This document shows, one piece after another, positions 1-6,456 of a stretch of DNA of 20,175 nucleotides. This stretch comes from a virus. Positions within the stretch are counted from its first letter, which is position 1. The number at the start of each line of letters is the position of its first letter. Position numbers and translations under genes: made by a program. The notes beneath the pieces were generated by a model. The model did not search any database and had not been told where the DNA came from. It saw nothing but the letters and a program-made list of their open reading frames with translations. Location: positions 1 through 20,175 of the IMG/VR virus record IMGVR_UViG_3300028571_000161; one strand, written 5' to 3'.

Positions 1-237
1 GCGACACCTTACTGGGATGGTAACTGTTTTTTACCAATTGATATTGAATATTACAATTTTACAGATGATGATGGTGATTCAGATAATAAAGAAGTGACCG
101 GTGATTGTTATGAACGATATAAATTACCAACAGAATTTGAAAGTTTCCAAGCTATAGTAGATTGGATGGAAAATGATTATATCAAATATATAATTGATTT
201 TTGTAGAAAGACCTTTGAAGAATTGGAAAGTGAGTAA
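1..237 (+). CDS. C-terminal fragment of an unknown protein
   Basis: Open from the first base in frame 1 and ending at TAA 235-237, so only the last 78 residues are present and the start lies outside the window. The fragment is acidic, with an Asp-rich stretch near residues 24-31 (DDDGDSDN), two Cys in the first half and a Trp/Tyr-rich C-terminal part (IVDWMENDYIKYIIDF). I do not recognise a family. It runs in the same direction as the next gene, and a TATTTATTA element begins one base after its stop, so the following gene probably has its own promoter. Confidence 0.7.
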   Translation, partial: ATPYWDGNCFLPIDIEYYNFTDDDGDSDNKEVTGDCYERYKLPTEFESFQAIVDWMENDYIKYIIDFCRKTFEELESE

Positions 238-246
238 TATTTATTA
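238..246 (+). promoter_or_regulatory. TATTTATTA element before gene 262
   Basis: TATTTATTA starting 24 nt before the ATG at 262. It is one of a series of TATTTAT[A/T] elements found on the coding strand just before transcription units in this window. It resembles the Bacteroidota -7 box (TAnnTTTG) with the final G replaced by A. The promoter role is inferred. Confidence 0.4.
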
Positions 247-261
247 ATATAAAAAATAATT

Positions 262-801
262 ATGTCAAAAATATTAGTAACCGAAGAACAATTCCAAATG
301 TTAATGAAAAGGATAACAGAAGAAGCCGCCGGATATGACGACTATGGTGTTATGGCTCAACACGGTGGTGCTTCTATGAGAGTTTTAGTTGACTCGCTTA
401 CAGATTTATCACAAGTTCTTAGAGGTGTTGTTCATATGTTAAAATCTGAAAATATTGAATATGTTGATTTAGAAGAAAATTTGTATCTAGTAATCGAATT
501 AATTTCAGAAATTAATACGGCTATGGATATAGTATTTAAAGATTTTACCGAAAGAGAAGTAATTAAAACAGGTAAAATTTTACACAGAAAACTAGAGTCC
601 TATCAAGAAAAAATTAGAATGATGCTTAATATGGGTGAAGAACTAATATCAAAAGAAAATATCATTGATAAATTAACTGATTTAACAATGAGTGTACATA
701 GAGCTATGACAGATTACGCCGCCGAATTAAAAGTCGCAGACATAAAATTTCAAGTAAGATCTGAAAAAGGAAGACCAAAACCAAAAACTGATTTAAATTA
801 A
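262..801 (+). CDS. Leader-bearing phage protein, unknown function
   Basis: A 179-residue protein of unknown function. Residues 1-20 (MSKILVTEEQFQMLMKRITE) form a short amphipathic leader ending in I-T-E, followed by Glu-Ala-Ala-Gly. This matches the [L/I]-x-E cleavage rule of T4-type prohead proteases, so it could be a removable capsid-targeting propeptide (inference). The rest is predicted mostly helical, with heptad-like stretches around residues 40-145, and ends in a basic tail (RSEKGRPKPK). No catalytic motif is visible. The ATG at 262 follows an A-rich leader (aaaaaataatt) without a Shine-Dalgarno, as expected for Bacteroidota. It probably makes an internal or structural virion protein. 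Confidence 0.85.
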   Translation: MSKILVTEEQFQMLMKRITEEAAGYDDYGVMAQHGGASMRVLVDSLTDLSQVLRGVVHMLKSENIEYVDLEENLYLVIELISEINTAMDIVFKDFTEREVIKTGKILHRKLESYQEKIRMMLNMGEELISKENIIDKLTDLTMSVHRAMTDYAAELKVADIKFQVRSEKGRPKPKTDLN

Positions 802-823
802 GTTTTTTTTTGGTTTTATAACA

Positions 824-832
824 TATTTATAA
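824..832 (+). promoter_or_regulatory. TATTTATAA element before gene 846
   Basis: TATTTATAA starting 22 nt before the ATG at 846, in the short gap after the stop at 801. Same element and spacing class as those before 262, 8544(-), 9198(-) and 15937. Promoter role inferred. Confidence 0.45.
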
Positions 833-845
833 ATAAATTAAAATT

Positions 846-1691
846 ATGAGTTATTATAGAAGATTGATTGAAGAATCTGAAAAGAAAAGGATTTTGGGTT
901 TACACAATAAAAATAGAAAAAACCCAACAACTGGTTTATTAAAAGAAGATGCTAGTCAGGCAGATTTTTATTGTGCGTCAAATGTTGGGACTTTTGATCC
1001 AGGTATGATTAACGTTCTAAAAGCACATGATGGTAAAGTTGGTTACAGCTATCAAAGGCCGGATATGACTAAAGATCGAAGTGTTTATCTTATTAATGAT
1101 GATGGACAATATTTGCAGCCGAATGATGAAGGGTATACAGTTGATAGTTTTCCTGGTTGGTCTAGTGTTAATAACTATTTTGAAAGATATTGGTATTGTA
1201 AATGTGAAGGTGGTAAATGTAAAGTTGCGACCTCAATATCCCCAAAAGAACACGAATGTAAAGCACCGCAAGGTCAAGCGTGTGGTAGAGATGGTGGACA
1301 ACAAGGAACAACTCCTGGTGGACAACAAGGTGGTAACTGTAGTAAAGGACCAATGGATCTTGCTGTGAGTATGGGATTAAATTGGAAAGAAACAAAACAA
1401 AAATGGATTGACGCTAAATGTAATGGAACAACACCTTGTATATTAGGTGACGCTACAACAAATATAAATCTTAGAAATGCACTTTGTAAAGGTACTTGGA
1501 ATCCTAAAACTGGTGGTGGTACACAAACTGGAGACCAACCAACCACTGGAGAACAAAAACCTAGTACTCAAACACCAACTGGGGAACAAAAACCTAGTAC
1601 TCAAACACCAACTGGGGAAATACAAAAACCTAGTACTCAAACACCAACTGGGGAAATACAAAAACAAAAATTTATTGAGCCAACATTTTAA
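846..1691 (+). CDS. Leader-bearing Cys-rich protein with C-terminal tandem repeats
   Basis: A 281-residue protein of unknown function. The N-terminus holds the submotif ESEKKRILGLH (residues 10-20) and a likely cleavage point after LLKE (residues 31-34), as in the proteins at 1710 and 10567. The middle (about 40-145) has many Cys, Gly and aromatic residues, including CKCEGGKC, suggesting a compact disulfide- or metal-stabilised domain. A Gly/Gln-rich linker (about 150-165) leads to a second small Cys-containing segment (about 166-218). The C-terminus is a low-complexity Pro/Thr/Gln tail with tandem GEQKPSTQTPT units. It lies 18 bases before the next leader gene on the same strand, probably co-transcribed. 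A structural or delivered virion protein is likely, but no enzyme motif is seen. Confidence 0.85.
   Translation: MSYYRRLIEESEKKRILGLHNKNRKNPTTGLLKEDASQADFYCASNVGTFDPGMINVLKAHDGKVGYSYQRPDMTKDRSVYLINDDGQYLQPNDEGYTVDSFPGWSSVNNYFERYWYCKCEGGKCKVATSISPKEHECKAPQGQACGRDGGQQGTTPGGQQGGNCSKGPMDLAVSMGLNWKETKQKWIDAKCNGTTPCILGDATTNINLRNALCKGTWNPKTGGGTQTGDQPTTGEQKPSTQTPTGEQKPSTQTPTGEIQKPSTQTPTGEIQKQKFIEPTF
1545..1665 (+). repeat. In-frame 33-36 bp tandem repeat
   Basis: About three and a half copies of a 33-36 bp unit encoding GEQKPSTQTPT or GEIQKPSTQTPT. The copies are nearly identical at DNA level (ctagtactcaaacaccaact recurs unchanged three times), which implies recent expansion. Later units carry an extra Ile codon (36 bp instead of 33). 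It is an unfolded Pro/Thr tail of variable length, not a CRISPR, as there are no unique spacers. Confidence 0.9.
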
Positions 1692-1709
1692 ATAAAAAAA
1701 CTAAAAATT

Positions 1710-2702
1710 ATGAATATATATTTAAGAAATTTAATAAATGAGGATGAAAGAAGACGAATTTCAAATCTTCACAATTCTAAAATCAAATCTGAATTTAAAA
1801 AATTGTTATCAGAACAAGACCCAAATTTAGTACAGAGAAATGACCCAGACTTATCACCAGAAATGAATAAATTTAATCTTGAGGGTTTCACTCTTGAGGA
1901 TTTCATTGCGGCAGCTAAAGAACAAGTTGATGGTTTTCCTGAAGATGGGTTTGTTGTGCACATCCCAAAACATGGAATGGTTTGGGGTGTTAGAACAAAA
2001 CTACAAGATGGAACTGTTGGTGTTAAATACTATTTAAAACAAGATGGAACCGCTGTTGGTCCAGATATGACGACTATATCAAAAAATAAATGGTATACAA
2101 CTCCAATCCAAGTTAAAGGTGATAAAATGGCAACTTTAAAACCAACTGAAATACAAACTAATGCAAACCCAAGTGCTCTAACTTCAACACCTAGCGCTAC
2201 TGGTTTAGGATCACAAAAATTAATGGGTGGACGAGAATTAAATGACTTAGAAAAACAATTAAAACAACAAGCTAACCAACAAAGAAGAGCTCAGAAAAAA
2301 TTAACAAAAGAAAATGTTAAAAAATGTAGAGGGACTTTTGATACTTACGTTAAGTATTTTGGGGATGAAACAAGAAAGGCAAACTTAATTAAAACACCAC
2401 AAGGGGCTGAAACATTTAAAGGTTATACAGCAGAAATTGAGTCTTGTTGTCCAATTTTTTCAAAAGATACAAAATATTTACCTAATGTACAAAAACAAAA
2501 ATTTTGTCTGACACCTACGGCTGCTGGCCCTGGTTACGAAGGGTTTAATGCTAATCCAGCTGGTGCAACTGGAGCAACTGGAGCACCAAATGCAGGACCA
2601 CAAAATATGCCAGGAATGAGTGGTAAGAGTGGTAAGAGTGGTAGTGGGATGGGTAGACTTTCCGCTGAAGATCAAGAATTAAGAGATTTAGGAATACAAT
2701 AA
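1710..2702 (+). CDS. Leader-bearing protein with Gly-rich tail, unknown function
   Basis: A 330-residue protein. The leader contains EDERRRISNLH (residues 11-21), closely like the preceding gene, and a candidate cleavage after LLSE (32-35). Residues about 55-140 look like a compact beta-rich domain (HGMVWGVRTKLQDGTVGVKY). Residues about 178-205 are a Gln/Lys-rich helical stretch, followed by a segment with four Cys (about 210-265). The end is a short collagen-like GATGATGAP stretch and a Ser/Gly/Lys repeat (SGKSGKSGSG). No family is recognised. It is the last gene of the 262-2702 series and ends directly at a strong hairpin terminator. It has the same kind of architecture as the upstream neighbour (leader, domain, low-complexity tail), so both may be virion cargo or decoration proteins. 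Confidence 0.85.
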   Translation: MNIYLRNLINEDERRRISNLHNSKIKSEFKKLLSEQDPNLVQRNDPDLSPEMNKFNLEGFTLEDFIAAAKEQVDGFPEDGFVVHIPKHGMVWGVRTKLQDGTVGVKYYLKQDGTAVGPDMTTISKNKWYTTPIQVKGDKMATLKPTEIQTNANPSALTSTPSATGLGSQKLMGGRELNDLEKQLKQQANQQRRAQKKLTKENVKKCRGTFDTYVKYFGDETRKANLIKTPQGAETFKGYTAEIESCCPIFSKDTKYLPNVQKQKFCLTPTAAGPGYEGFNANPAGATGATGAPNAGPQNMPGMSGKSGKSGSGMGRLSAEDQELRDLGIQ

Positions 2703-2730
2703 AAAAAGGGACTTTAAGTCCCTTTTTCTT
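2703..2730. terminator. Bidirectional hairpin terminator
   Basis: AAAAAGGGACT-TTA-AGTCCCTTTTT, a perfect GC-anchored stem flanked by A5 and T5 and followed by CTTTTTT on the plus strand. It lies between the converging genes ending at 2702 (+) and 2733 (-), and works in either orientation. Confidence 0.9.
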
Positions 2731-2732
2731 TT

Positions 2733-3158
2733 TTACTCAACCTCTAAAAGCTCCAAATCAAAAATTAACTTTTGCCCAGCCAACGGATGGTTTGCATCCA
2801 AAACAACAACACTTTCTTTTACTTCAACAACTTTTACAATTACAGGACCATTAGGACCAAATGTTTGTAACATAGCACCTTCTTCTACTCCTTCTGGAAC
2901 ACGATCTTTAGGGATTTCAGTAATCAACTCGTCATTGTAGTCACCATATGCTTCAGTGTGTGGAATTTCTACCGTTTTTTTATCACCAATAGTCATATCA
3001 ATTAATCCAGATTCAAAACCAGGTATTAATTGTCCTTGACCTAACGTTGCTTTAAGTGGTTCACGACCTTCATTCAATGAAGAATCAAAAATAGAACCAT
3101 CTTCCAATCTACCTGTGTAATTTACAGTCACAGTACTGTTTAGACTTACTTTGCTCAT
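2733..3158 (-). CDS. FKBP-type peptidyl-prolyl cis-trans isomerase (SlyD-like)
   Basis: A 141-residue FKBP of the SlyD-like group, which isomerises Xaa-Pro bonds and acts as a folding helper in the cytoplasm; no signal peptide is seen. Family signatures: VTVNYTGRLEDGSIFDSS (about 10-27), GQGQLIPGFESGL (about 40-52) and IGDKKTVEIPHTEAYGDYND (about 57-76). The insert-in-flap domain follows (about 77-120), then the closing strand with DANHPLAGQKLIFDLELLEV. The His-rich metal-binding tail of enterobacterial SlyD is absent. It lacks the [L/I]xE leader of neighbouring genes and runs against them. A candidate host-type promoter lies upstream. In a phage it would be an accessory gene, perhaps helping virion protein folding (inference). 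The family assignment is firm. Confidence 0.95.
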   Translation of the reverse strand: MSKVSLNSTVTVNYTGRLEDGSIFDSSLNEGREPLKATLGQGQLIPGFESGLIDMTIGDKKTVEIPHTEAYGDYNDELITEIPKDRVPEGVEEGAMLQTFGPNGPVIVKVVEVKESVVVLDANHPLAGQKLIFDLELLEVE

Positions 3159-3227
3159 AATATTTTTTTTTATTAAGGATAGTTTATTTAAATTTAAATG
3201 TAAAACATTATCATTAAAATAATATTA

Positions 3228-3255
3228 CAAATAACATTCAGTATCTGACACCAAA
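3228..3255 (-). promoter_or_regulatory. Possible host-type promoter for the FKBP gene
   Basis: On the minus strand, TTTG (3252-3255), an 18-nt spacer, then TATTTG (3228-3233). This approximates the Bacteroidota TTTG-N17-23-TAnnTTTG arrangement but is imperfect at the TA positions. It would give a leader of about 65 nt. Tentative. Confidence 0.3.
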
Positions 3256-3269
3256 TTAAAAAAGAAATT

Positions 3270-3283
3270 GTTTTGAACAAAAC
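3270..3283. repeat. Short inverted repeat GTTTTG-AA-CAAAAC
   Basis: A 14-bp perfect palindrome in the roughly 220-bp gap between the divergent FKBP and M15 peptidase genes. It could be an operator half-site pair or a weak hairpin. In AT-rich DNA it may also be chance. Nothing else convincing is seen in this gap apart from the promoter-like elements listed. Confidence 0.25.
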
Positions 3284-3337
3284 TCCAGTTTTTCTAAAAA
3301 GTAAAAAATCTAAAAAAAATTTTTTCATAATCAAAAG

Positions 3338-3346
3338 TATTTATAG
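3338..3346 (+). promoter_or_regulatory. TATTTATAG element before the peptidase gene
   Basis: TATTTATAG starting 41 nt before the TTG start at 3379. It is the same element as before other units, but with a longer spacing. Promoter role inferred. Confidence 0.4.
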
Positions 3347-3378
3347 TAATATACCAATAAAATATTTAAAAACCAAAC

Positions 3379-3984
3379 TTGGAATCATTAGTAAATAAAA
3401 TTGTTTCGTATTTAACGACAGGGATTAATCTTGATGTTATTACAATTGATTCTAAAAATAAGAAAGAAGAAAAAAAACCAGAAGAAAATTCAAAACTACC
3501 TTCTAAAGTACAATCAGCAATAAATAAACTTAAAACGGTTTATGGTCTTGATATTACACAAAGCCATATAGATAAAGAATTGAAACAAGAGGGCTCTTGG
3601 AGAGAAGACGCTGGGGGTGTAAACCAAGAAGCACAAACAAGTATAAATAAACTAATAAAAGATTGTAATAGTAAATTTGGTTATTTAGGTGGTCTTGTTT
3701 CGGGTTATAGAAGTTATGACAAACAAGTTGATAACTTTGGTAGTAAAGCAGTTAAAAGGGGTATTGATAATACTCAAGCATCAAACACACTACCAGGTTT
3801 TAGTGAACATCATACTGGTAAAGCTTTTGATATTTTTAGTACAGAAGAATCTTGGTGGGATAGCAAACCAGATGTAAAAAAATGGGTTGCAGACAACGCA
3901 AGTAATTATGGTTTTAGAGTAACATATAAAACATCTGGAACATTAAGAGTTGCCGAACCTTGGCATTTATATTATACAAAATAA
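3379..3984 (+). CDS. M15-family peptidase (VanY-like D,D-carboxypeptidase/endopeptidase)
   Basis: A 201-residue zinc peptidase predicted to cut peptide bonds in peptidoglycan. The C-terminal domain (about 100-200) has the VanY/M15 landmarks: SGYRS (108-112), SEHHTGKAFD (142-151) fitting SxHxxGxAxD with zinc ligands H144 and D151, and EPWH (193-196) with catalytic E193 and third ligand H196. The catalytic site looks intact. The start is TTG at 3379, because a stop codon (3367-3369) sits just upstream in frame and no ATG is available. Residues 3-20 (SLVNKIVSYLTTGINLDV) closely match residues 12-30 of the next protein. It is 8 bases upstream of a lysozyme-like gene, so the pair forms a cell-wall-degrading unit. 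The role (lysis or entry) is not decided by sequence. Confidence 0.92.
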   Translation: MESLVNKIVSYLTTGINLDVITIDSKNKKEEKKPEENSKLPSKVQSAINKLKTVYGLDITQSHIDKELKQEGSWREDAGGVNQEAQTSINKLIKDCNSKFGYLGGLVSGYRSYDKQVDNFGSKAVKRGIDNTQASNTLPGFSEHHTGKAFDIFSTEESWWDSKPDVKKWVADNASNYGFRVTYKTSGTLRVAEPWHLYYTK

Positions 3985-3992
3985 TTATAGAT

Positions 3993-4568
3993 ATGAAAAA
4001 AATCATAAAAGAATCAAACTCAAGTTCACTTGTTACTATGTTAGTGTCTTTTTTAACATCTGGGTTAAACTTAAAAGATTTACCTTTGAGTCCAGAAAAA
4101 GACGAAACACAAATTTCTAAACCATCGTTGTCTGACGATGATGTATATGAAGCAATACTTACTGGTGTCGGTGCTCCAGTAACAAAAGAAAATATGAAAT
4201 TTATGTATGGTTGGAGACAAGCCGAGGCAGCTAAAGCCGCTTTTAACCCATTTAACACAACAAAGAAAAAAGAAAAATCAACATTTTATAATTGTCTTAG
4301 TAGAAAAGATGGTAAATGTGTTGGTGGTGTTAGAAATTATAGTAGTCAACAAGAAGGTATTGATGCAACAATAGAAACTTTAAAATTAAGTTATTATAGT
4401 TGTATAACAAATGGTTTAAAAAATGATATTGGTGCTAAAAAAATTGCAAGACAATGTAAAGACGCTTTAAAAACTTGGGGTACTGGTGAACTTTTAGCGA
4501 AAGTTTTAGACGGAAGTAAATTAAGTCCTTCACCAATACCAACCACAACAACAAAAACTGTAACGTAA
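3993..4568 (+). CDS. Lysozyme-like peptidoglycan hydrolase
   Basis: A 191-residue protein resembling a phage lysozyme-like family. Its hallmarks are a Glu-containing helix (GWRQAEAA, E78 a candidate catalytic acid), NPFNTT (85-90), STFYN (96-100), GVRNYSS (112-118), EGIDATIETL (121-130) and TWGTG (161-165). The expected role is glycan-strand cleavage in the host cell wall. The ATG at 3993 is preferred over an upstream in-frame ATG (3960) that overlaps the preceding gene, because it gives MKKIIKES, a short leader with I-K-E (5-7). Residues 12-30 duplicate the N-terminal segment of the preceding peptidase (SLVTMLVSFLTSGLNLKDL). The C-terminus is a Pro/Thr tail. The stop overlaps the next start by one base (TAATG), implying translational coupling. 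The fold assignment is moderately sure; activity is untested. Confidence 0.8.
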   Translation: MKKIIKESNSSSLVTMLVSFLTSGLNLKDLPLSPEKDETQISKPSLSDDDVYEAILTGVGAPVTKENMKFMYGWRQAEAAKAAFNPFNTTKKKEKSTFYNCLSRKDGKCVGGVRNYSSQQEGIDATIETLKLSYYSCITNGLKNDIGAKKIARQCKDALKTWGTGELLAKVLDGSKLSPSPIPTTTTKTVT

Positions 4569-4783
4569 TGTTAAAGTTTTTCAAATACCTAATTGTCCAG
4601 TTGATGAATAAATATGGTTCATTTATGTGGTTTGGTACTCACGTCTCAATGACACAAACTGATTGGAACTATTTAATAGAAACTTTTTTATGTGTAAGTG
4701 TTAACTTTTTAGTTTTATTTTCTTTATATTTGCAGTACAAAGAAGAAGAAAATGAAAAACTACAAAAAACTAACAATACCTAA
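4568..4783 (+). CDS. Small single-pass membrane protein, possible lysis accessory
   Basis: A 71-residue protein with a hydrophobic segment at about 35-56 (YLIETFLCVSVNFLVLFSLYL) followed by a charged tail (QYKEEENEKLQK). A weaker hydrophobic stretch lies at the N-terminus (1-12). The start overlaps the stop of the lysozyme-like gene by one base, and its 3' end overlaps the next gene by 32 bases. Its place directly after two wall hydrolases makes a holin, anti-holin or spanin-like role possible, but no family is recognised and this is inference. Overlap on both sides and normal codon use support a real gene. Confidence 0.6.
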   Translation: MLKFFKYLIVQLMNKYGSFMWFGTHVSMTQTDWNYLIETFLCVSVNFLVLFSLYLQYKEEENEKLQKTNNT

Positions 4784-5342
4784 AGACTCCGCTTGGAATA
4801 GAAAAGGACTATCCGCACGTATTTGGAGAAACACACATTGGAGAATAAGATACTTTATCGGAGGTATAAAAAACATCTTTAGATGGATTCCCGCTTTATA
4901 TAAAGATAAAGATTGGGATCATTGGTATATCTATACTATTTTACAAAAGAAAATTGAGTTCCAAAGAAAGGAAATCATCTACGCAAACCGTCATATGGAA
5001 GTTGACCGTGATAATCGTGATATGACAATTGTTCTTAATTTGATTGAAAGAGTTAAAGAAGATTATTATGGTACTGAATATCTTGATTACTCTGAAACTA
5101 AATTTAGATTCGAACCAATTGAAGGAGATAGGGAACTTTACACAATGGAGCAAGATGTTATTTCAGAAAATTACGATGGCTATTTAAAAAAATATCCGTC
5201 AAGTGTTCGTAAAGTATTAAAAGAAAAACCTGACCTTAATAAAGAAGATTTGTGTTATTATGTTGCAAAACATAATGAAAAAAAGGCTCACGACCTTTTA
5301 CATCAAATATTAAAAGAAAGAATGAGCTGGTGGTGGGATTAA
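4752..5342 (+). CDS. Trp-rich phage protein, unknown function
   Basis: A 196-residue protein I cannot name. The first ~50 residues are basic and Trp-rich (ARIWRNTHWRIRYFIGGIKN, FRWIPALYKDKDWDHWYIY). The middle (about 60-110) is helical (ILQKKIEFQRKEI, IVLNLIERVKEDYYG). The end is helical and closes with an unusual SWWWD. Similar proteins are, as I remember, frequent in T4-like and marine phage genomes as small conserved hypotheticals. No signal peptide, leader motif or catalytic motif is seen. It overlaps both neighbours (32 bases upstream, 13 downstream), so it belongs to the 3379-5524 transcription unit. Confidence 0.85.
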   Translation: MKNYKKLTIPKDSAWNRKGLSARIWRNTHWRIRYFIGGIKNIFRWIPALYKDKDWDHWYIYTILQKKIEFQRKEIIYANRHMEVDRDNRDMTIVLNLIERVKEDYYGTEYLDYSETKFRFEPIEGDRELYTMEQDVISENYDGYLKKYPSSVRKVLKEKPDLNKEDLCYYVAKHNEKKAHDLLHQILKERMSWWWD

Positions 5343-5524
5343 AAATATATAAAGTAAAAGATAAAGAAACATATAGCCAGTTAAATACGGTTTTAACTGG
5401 TTGGTGTTTTTTCAGACAGGAAAATGGTGAATACTTTATTAAGGCACCATTAAATAGTACAATTAAAAATTTAATTGAGATAGGCTCTATTACGGAATTA
5501 AATCAAACGAAGACTGAAGTATAA
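5330..5524 (+). CDS. Small unknown protein with GTG start
   Basis: A 64-residue protein starting at GTG 5330, overlapping the end of the upstream gene by 13 bases. The sequence (GLKIYKVKDKETYSQL, GWCFFRQENGEYFIKAP) reads like a small alpha/beta domain and is not low-complexity. No family is recognised. Its 3' end overlaps the converging gene on the minus strand by 35 bases. The overlaps and GTG start make it less certain than its neighbours. It may be the last gene of the wall-hydrolase unit. Confidence 0.6.
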   Translation: MVGLKIYKVKDKETYSQLNTVLTGWCFFRQENGEYFIKAPLNSTIKNLIEIGSITELNQTKTEV

Positions 5525-5768
5525 TTTGTTTTTTATCACCAACAACATTCCAAGCCCTTTGTACTAACATCTCAAGAGCGGAAGGAAATAATAAATCAAT
5601 TTTTTCTGGTTCATCTAAATATAGGTTTACACTAACTAAATATGAGTCCTTACTTCTTATATAAGTTACATTACTTATTGATATATAACTTTTTTTTCCA
5701 AAAAATTCTTCTAAATCAGTTTTAAATTGTCTATCTATAATTTTTTGTAGATATTTTTTATACTTCAT
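5490..5768 (-). CDS. Small unknown protein
   Basis: A 92-residue protein from the ATG at 5768 (MKYKKYLQKIIDRQFKTDLE). A longer form from 5804 (104 residues) is possible, but the shorter one begins with a more typical basic N-terminus and leaves room for a promoter in the divergent gap to 5849. It looks like a small alpha/beta protein (YISISNVTYI, YLVSVNLYLDE). No family is recognised. It converges on and overlaps the small gene ending at 5524 by 35 bases. Confidence 0.7.
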   Translation of the reverse strand: MKYKKYLQKIIDRQFKTDLEEFFGKKSYISISNVTYIRSKDSYLVSVNLYLDEPEKIDLLFPSALEMLVQRAWNVVGDKKQIILQSSFDLIP

Positions 5769-5836
5769 ATAATAAAATATAACCAGTAAATGTTCATTTG
5801 ACAAGTGATTTTACGTCTATTAAGTTATTTACTTTA

Positions 5837-5845
5837 TATTTATAG
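5837..5845 (+). promoter_or_regulatory. TATTTATAG element before the secreted-protein operon
   Basis: TATTTATAG starting 12 nt before the ATG at 5849. If it is a -7/-10 element, the transcript would begin at or next to the start codon (leaderless or nearly so). Same short spacing as before 8065(-), 12463, 14077(-) and 14111. Confidence 0.4.
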
Positions 5846-5848
5846 TAT

Positions 5849-6442
5849 ATGAAAATTTTGTTATCAATTGTCTTAATTTTTATTAGTGTATTTGCGTTTA
5901 CACAATGTAATGGTGTGCAATCTTTCACATTAACACCTCCACCAGTAGGAAATACATATAATGCCGGTCAAGTTGTAACTATGTGTTATACAATGAATGG
6001 ATACACTCAAGCGGATACTAACTGGATTGAAGGTTTTGATTTAAACTTAGGTCCTGGCTGGGTGTCAGTTACACCACAATCAGCGCCAGCAAACTGTGGT
6101 GGTAATGCGACTGGTGGACAATGGGTTTGGAAAACTTCTGTAACATCAACAACAACACCAATTGTAACAGTTGGTCCTGGTTATTTCTTTGATTTAACCG
6201 TTGACGGGAATCCAGGAAATGATTTTGGTGACGCCGGCTCTTGTATATGGACGTTCTGTGTAACTTTAACTGTGGCAAACGTATGTACACCCCAAAACTT
6301 ATTAATTCAAGTCACACCGGGTTCTGATGGTCTATGGGGAAGCTATACTAGCTCTTCTTGTGACTTAGCAACACCATTTAACGTATTTAACGGAACAATA
6401 AACGTAATCCCAATAGTTTTGGGACCAATAAACCATAATTAA
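5849..6442 (+). CDS. Secreted beta-rich protein, Bacteroidota adhesin-domain-like
   Basis: A 197-residue protein with a Sec signal peptide at 1-19 (MKILLSIVLIFISVFAFTQ), cut probably near residue 19. The mature part is rich in Gly, Thr, Asn, Trp and Cys and is predicted all-beta. Its segments (VVTMCYTMNGYTQADTNWIE, GFDLNLGPGWVSV, GPGYFFDLTVDGNPGNDFGD) resemble domains of large gliding-motility-associated surface proteins of Flavobacteriia. It ends in GPINHN, nearly the same as the end of the next protein (SPIQHN). It is the first of three consecutive secreted-protein genes, with 14 bases before the next. It probably acts at the host cell surface or outside. It lacks the [L/I]xE leader. The function is unknown. 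Confidence 0.85.
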   Translation: MKILLSIVLIFISVFAFTQCNGVQSFTLTPPPVGNTYNAGQVVTMCYTMNGYTQADTNWIEGFDLNLGPGWVSVTPQSAPANCGGNATGGQWVWKTSVTSTTTPIVTVGPGYFFDLTVDGNPGNDFGDAGSCIWTFCVTLTVANVCTPQNLLIQVTPGSDGLWGSYTSSSCDLATPFNVFNGTINVIPIVLGPINHN

Positions 6443-6456
6443 ATAAAAAATAAAAA

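Noticed and set aside
1545-1665. CRISPR-like repeat array
   Set aside because: Units are contiguous and in frame, with no unique spacers between them.
1443-1667. Open frames on the opposite strand and in another frame across the tandem repeat
   Set aside because: They only mirror the 33-36 bp periodicity of the real gene at 846-1691 and give low-complexity proteins without start signals.
3960-3992. Upstream ATG for the lysozyme-like gene
   Set aside because: It lies inside the end of the peptidase gene and would put a hydrophobic extension before MKKIIKES, which is a better N-terminus directly after the previous stop.
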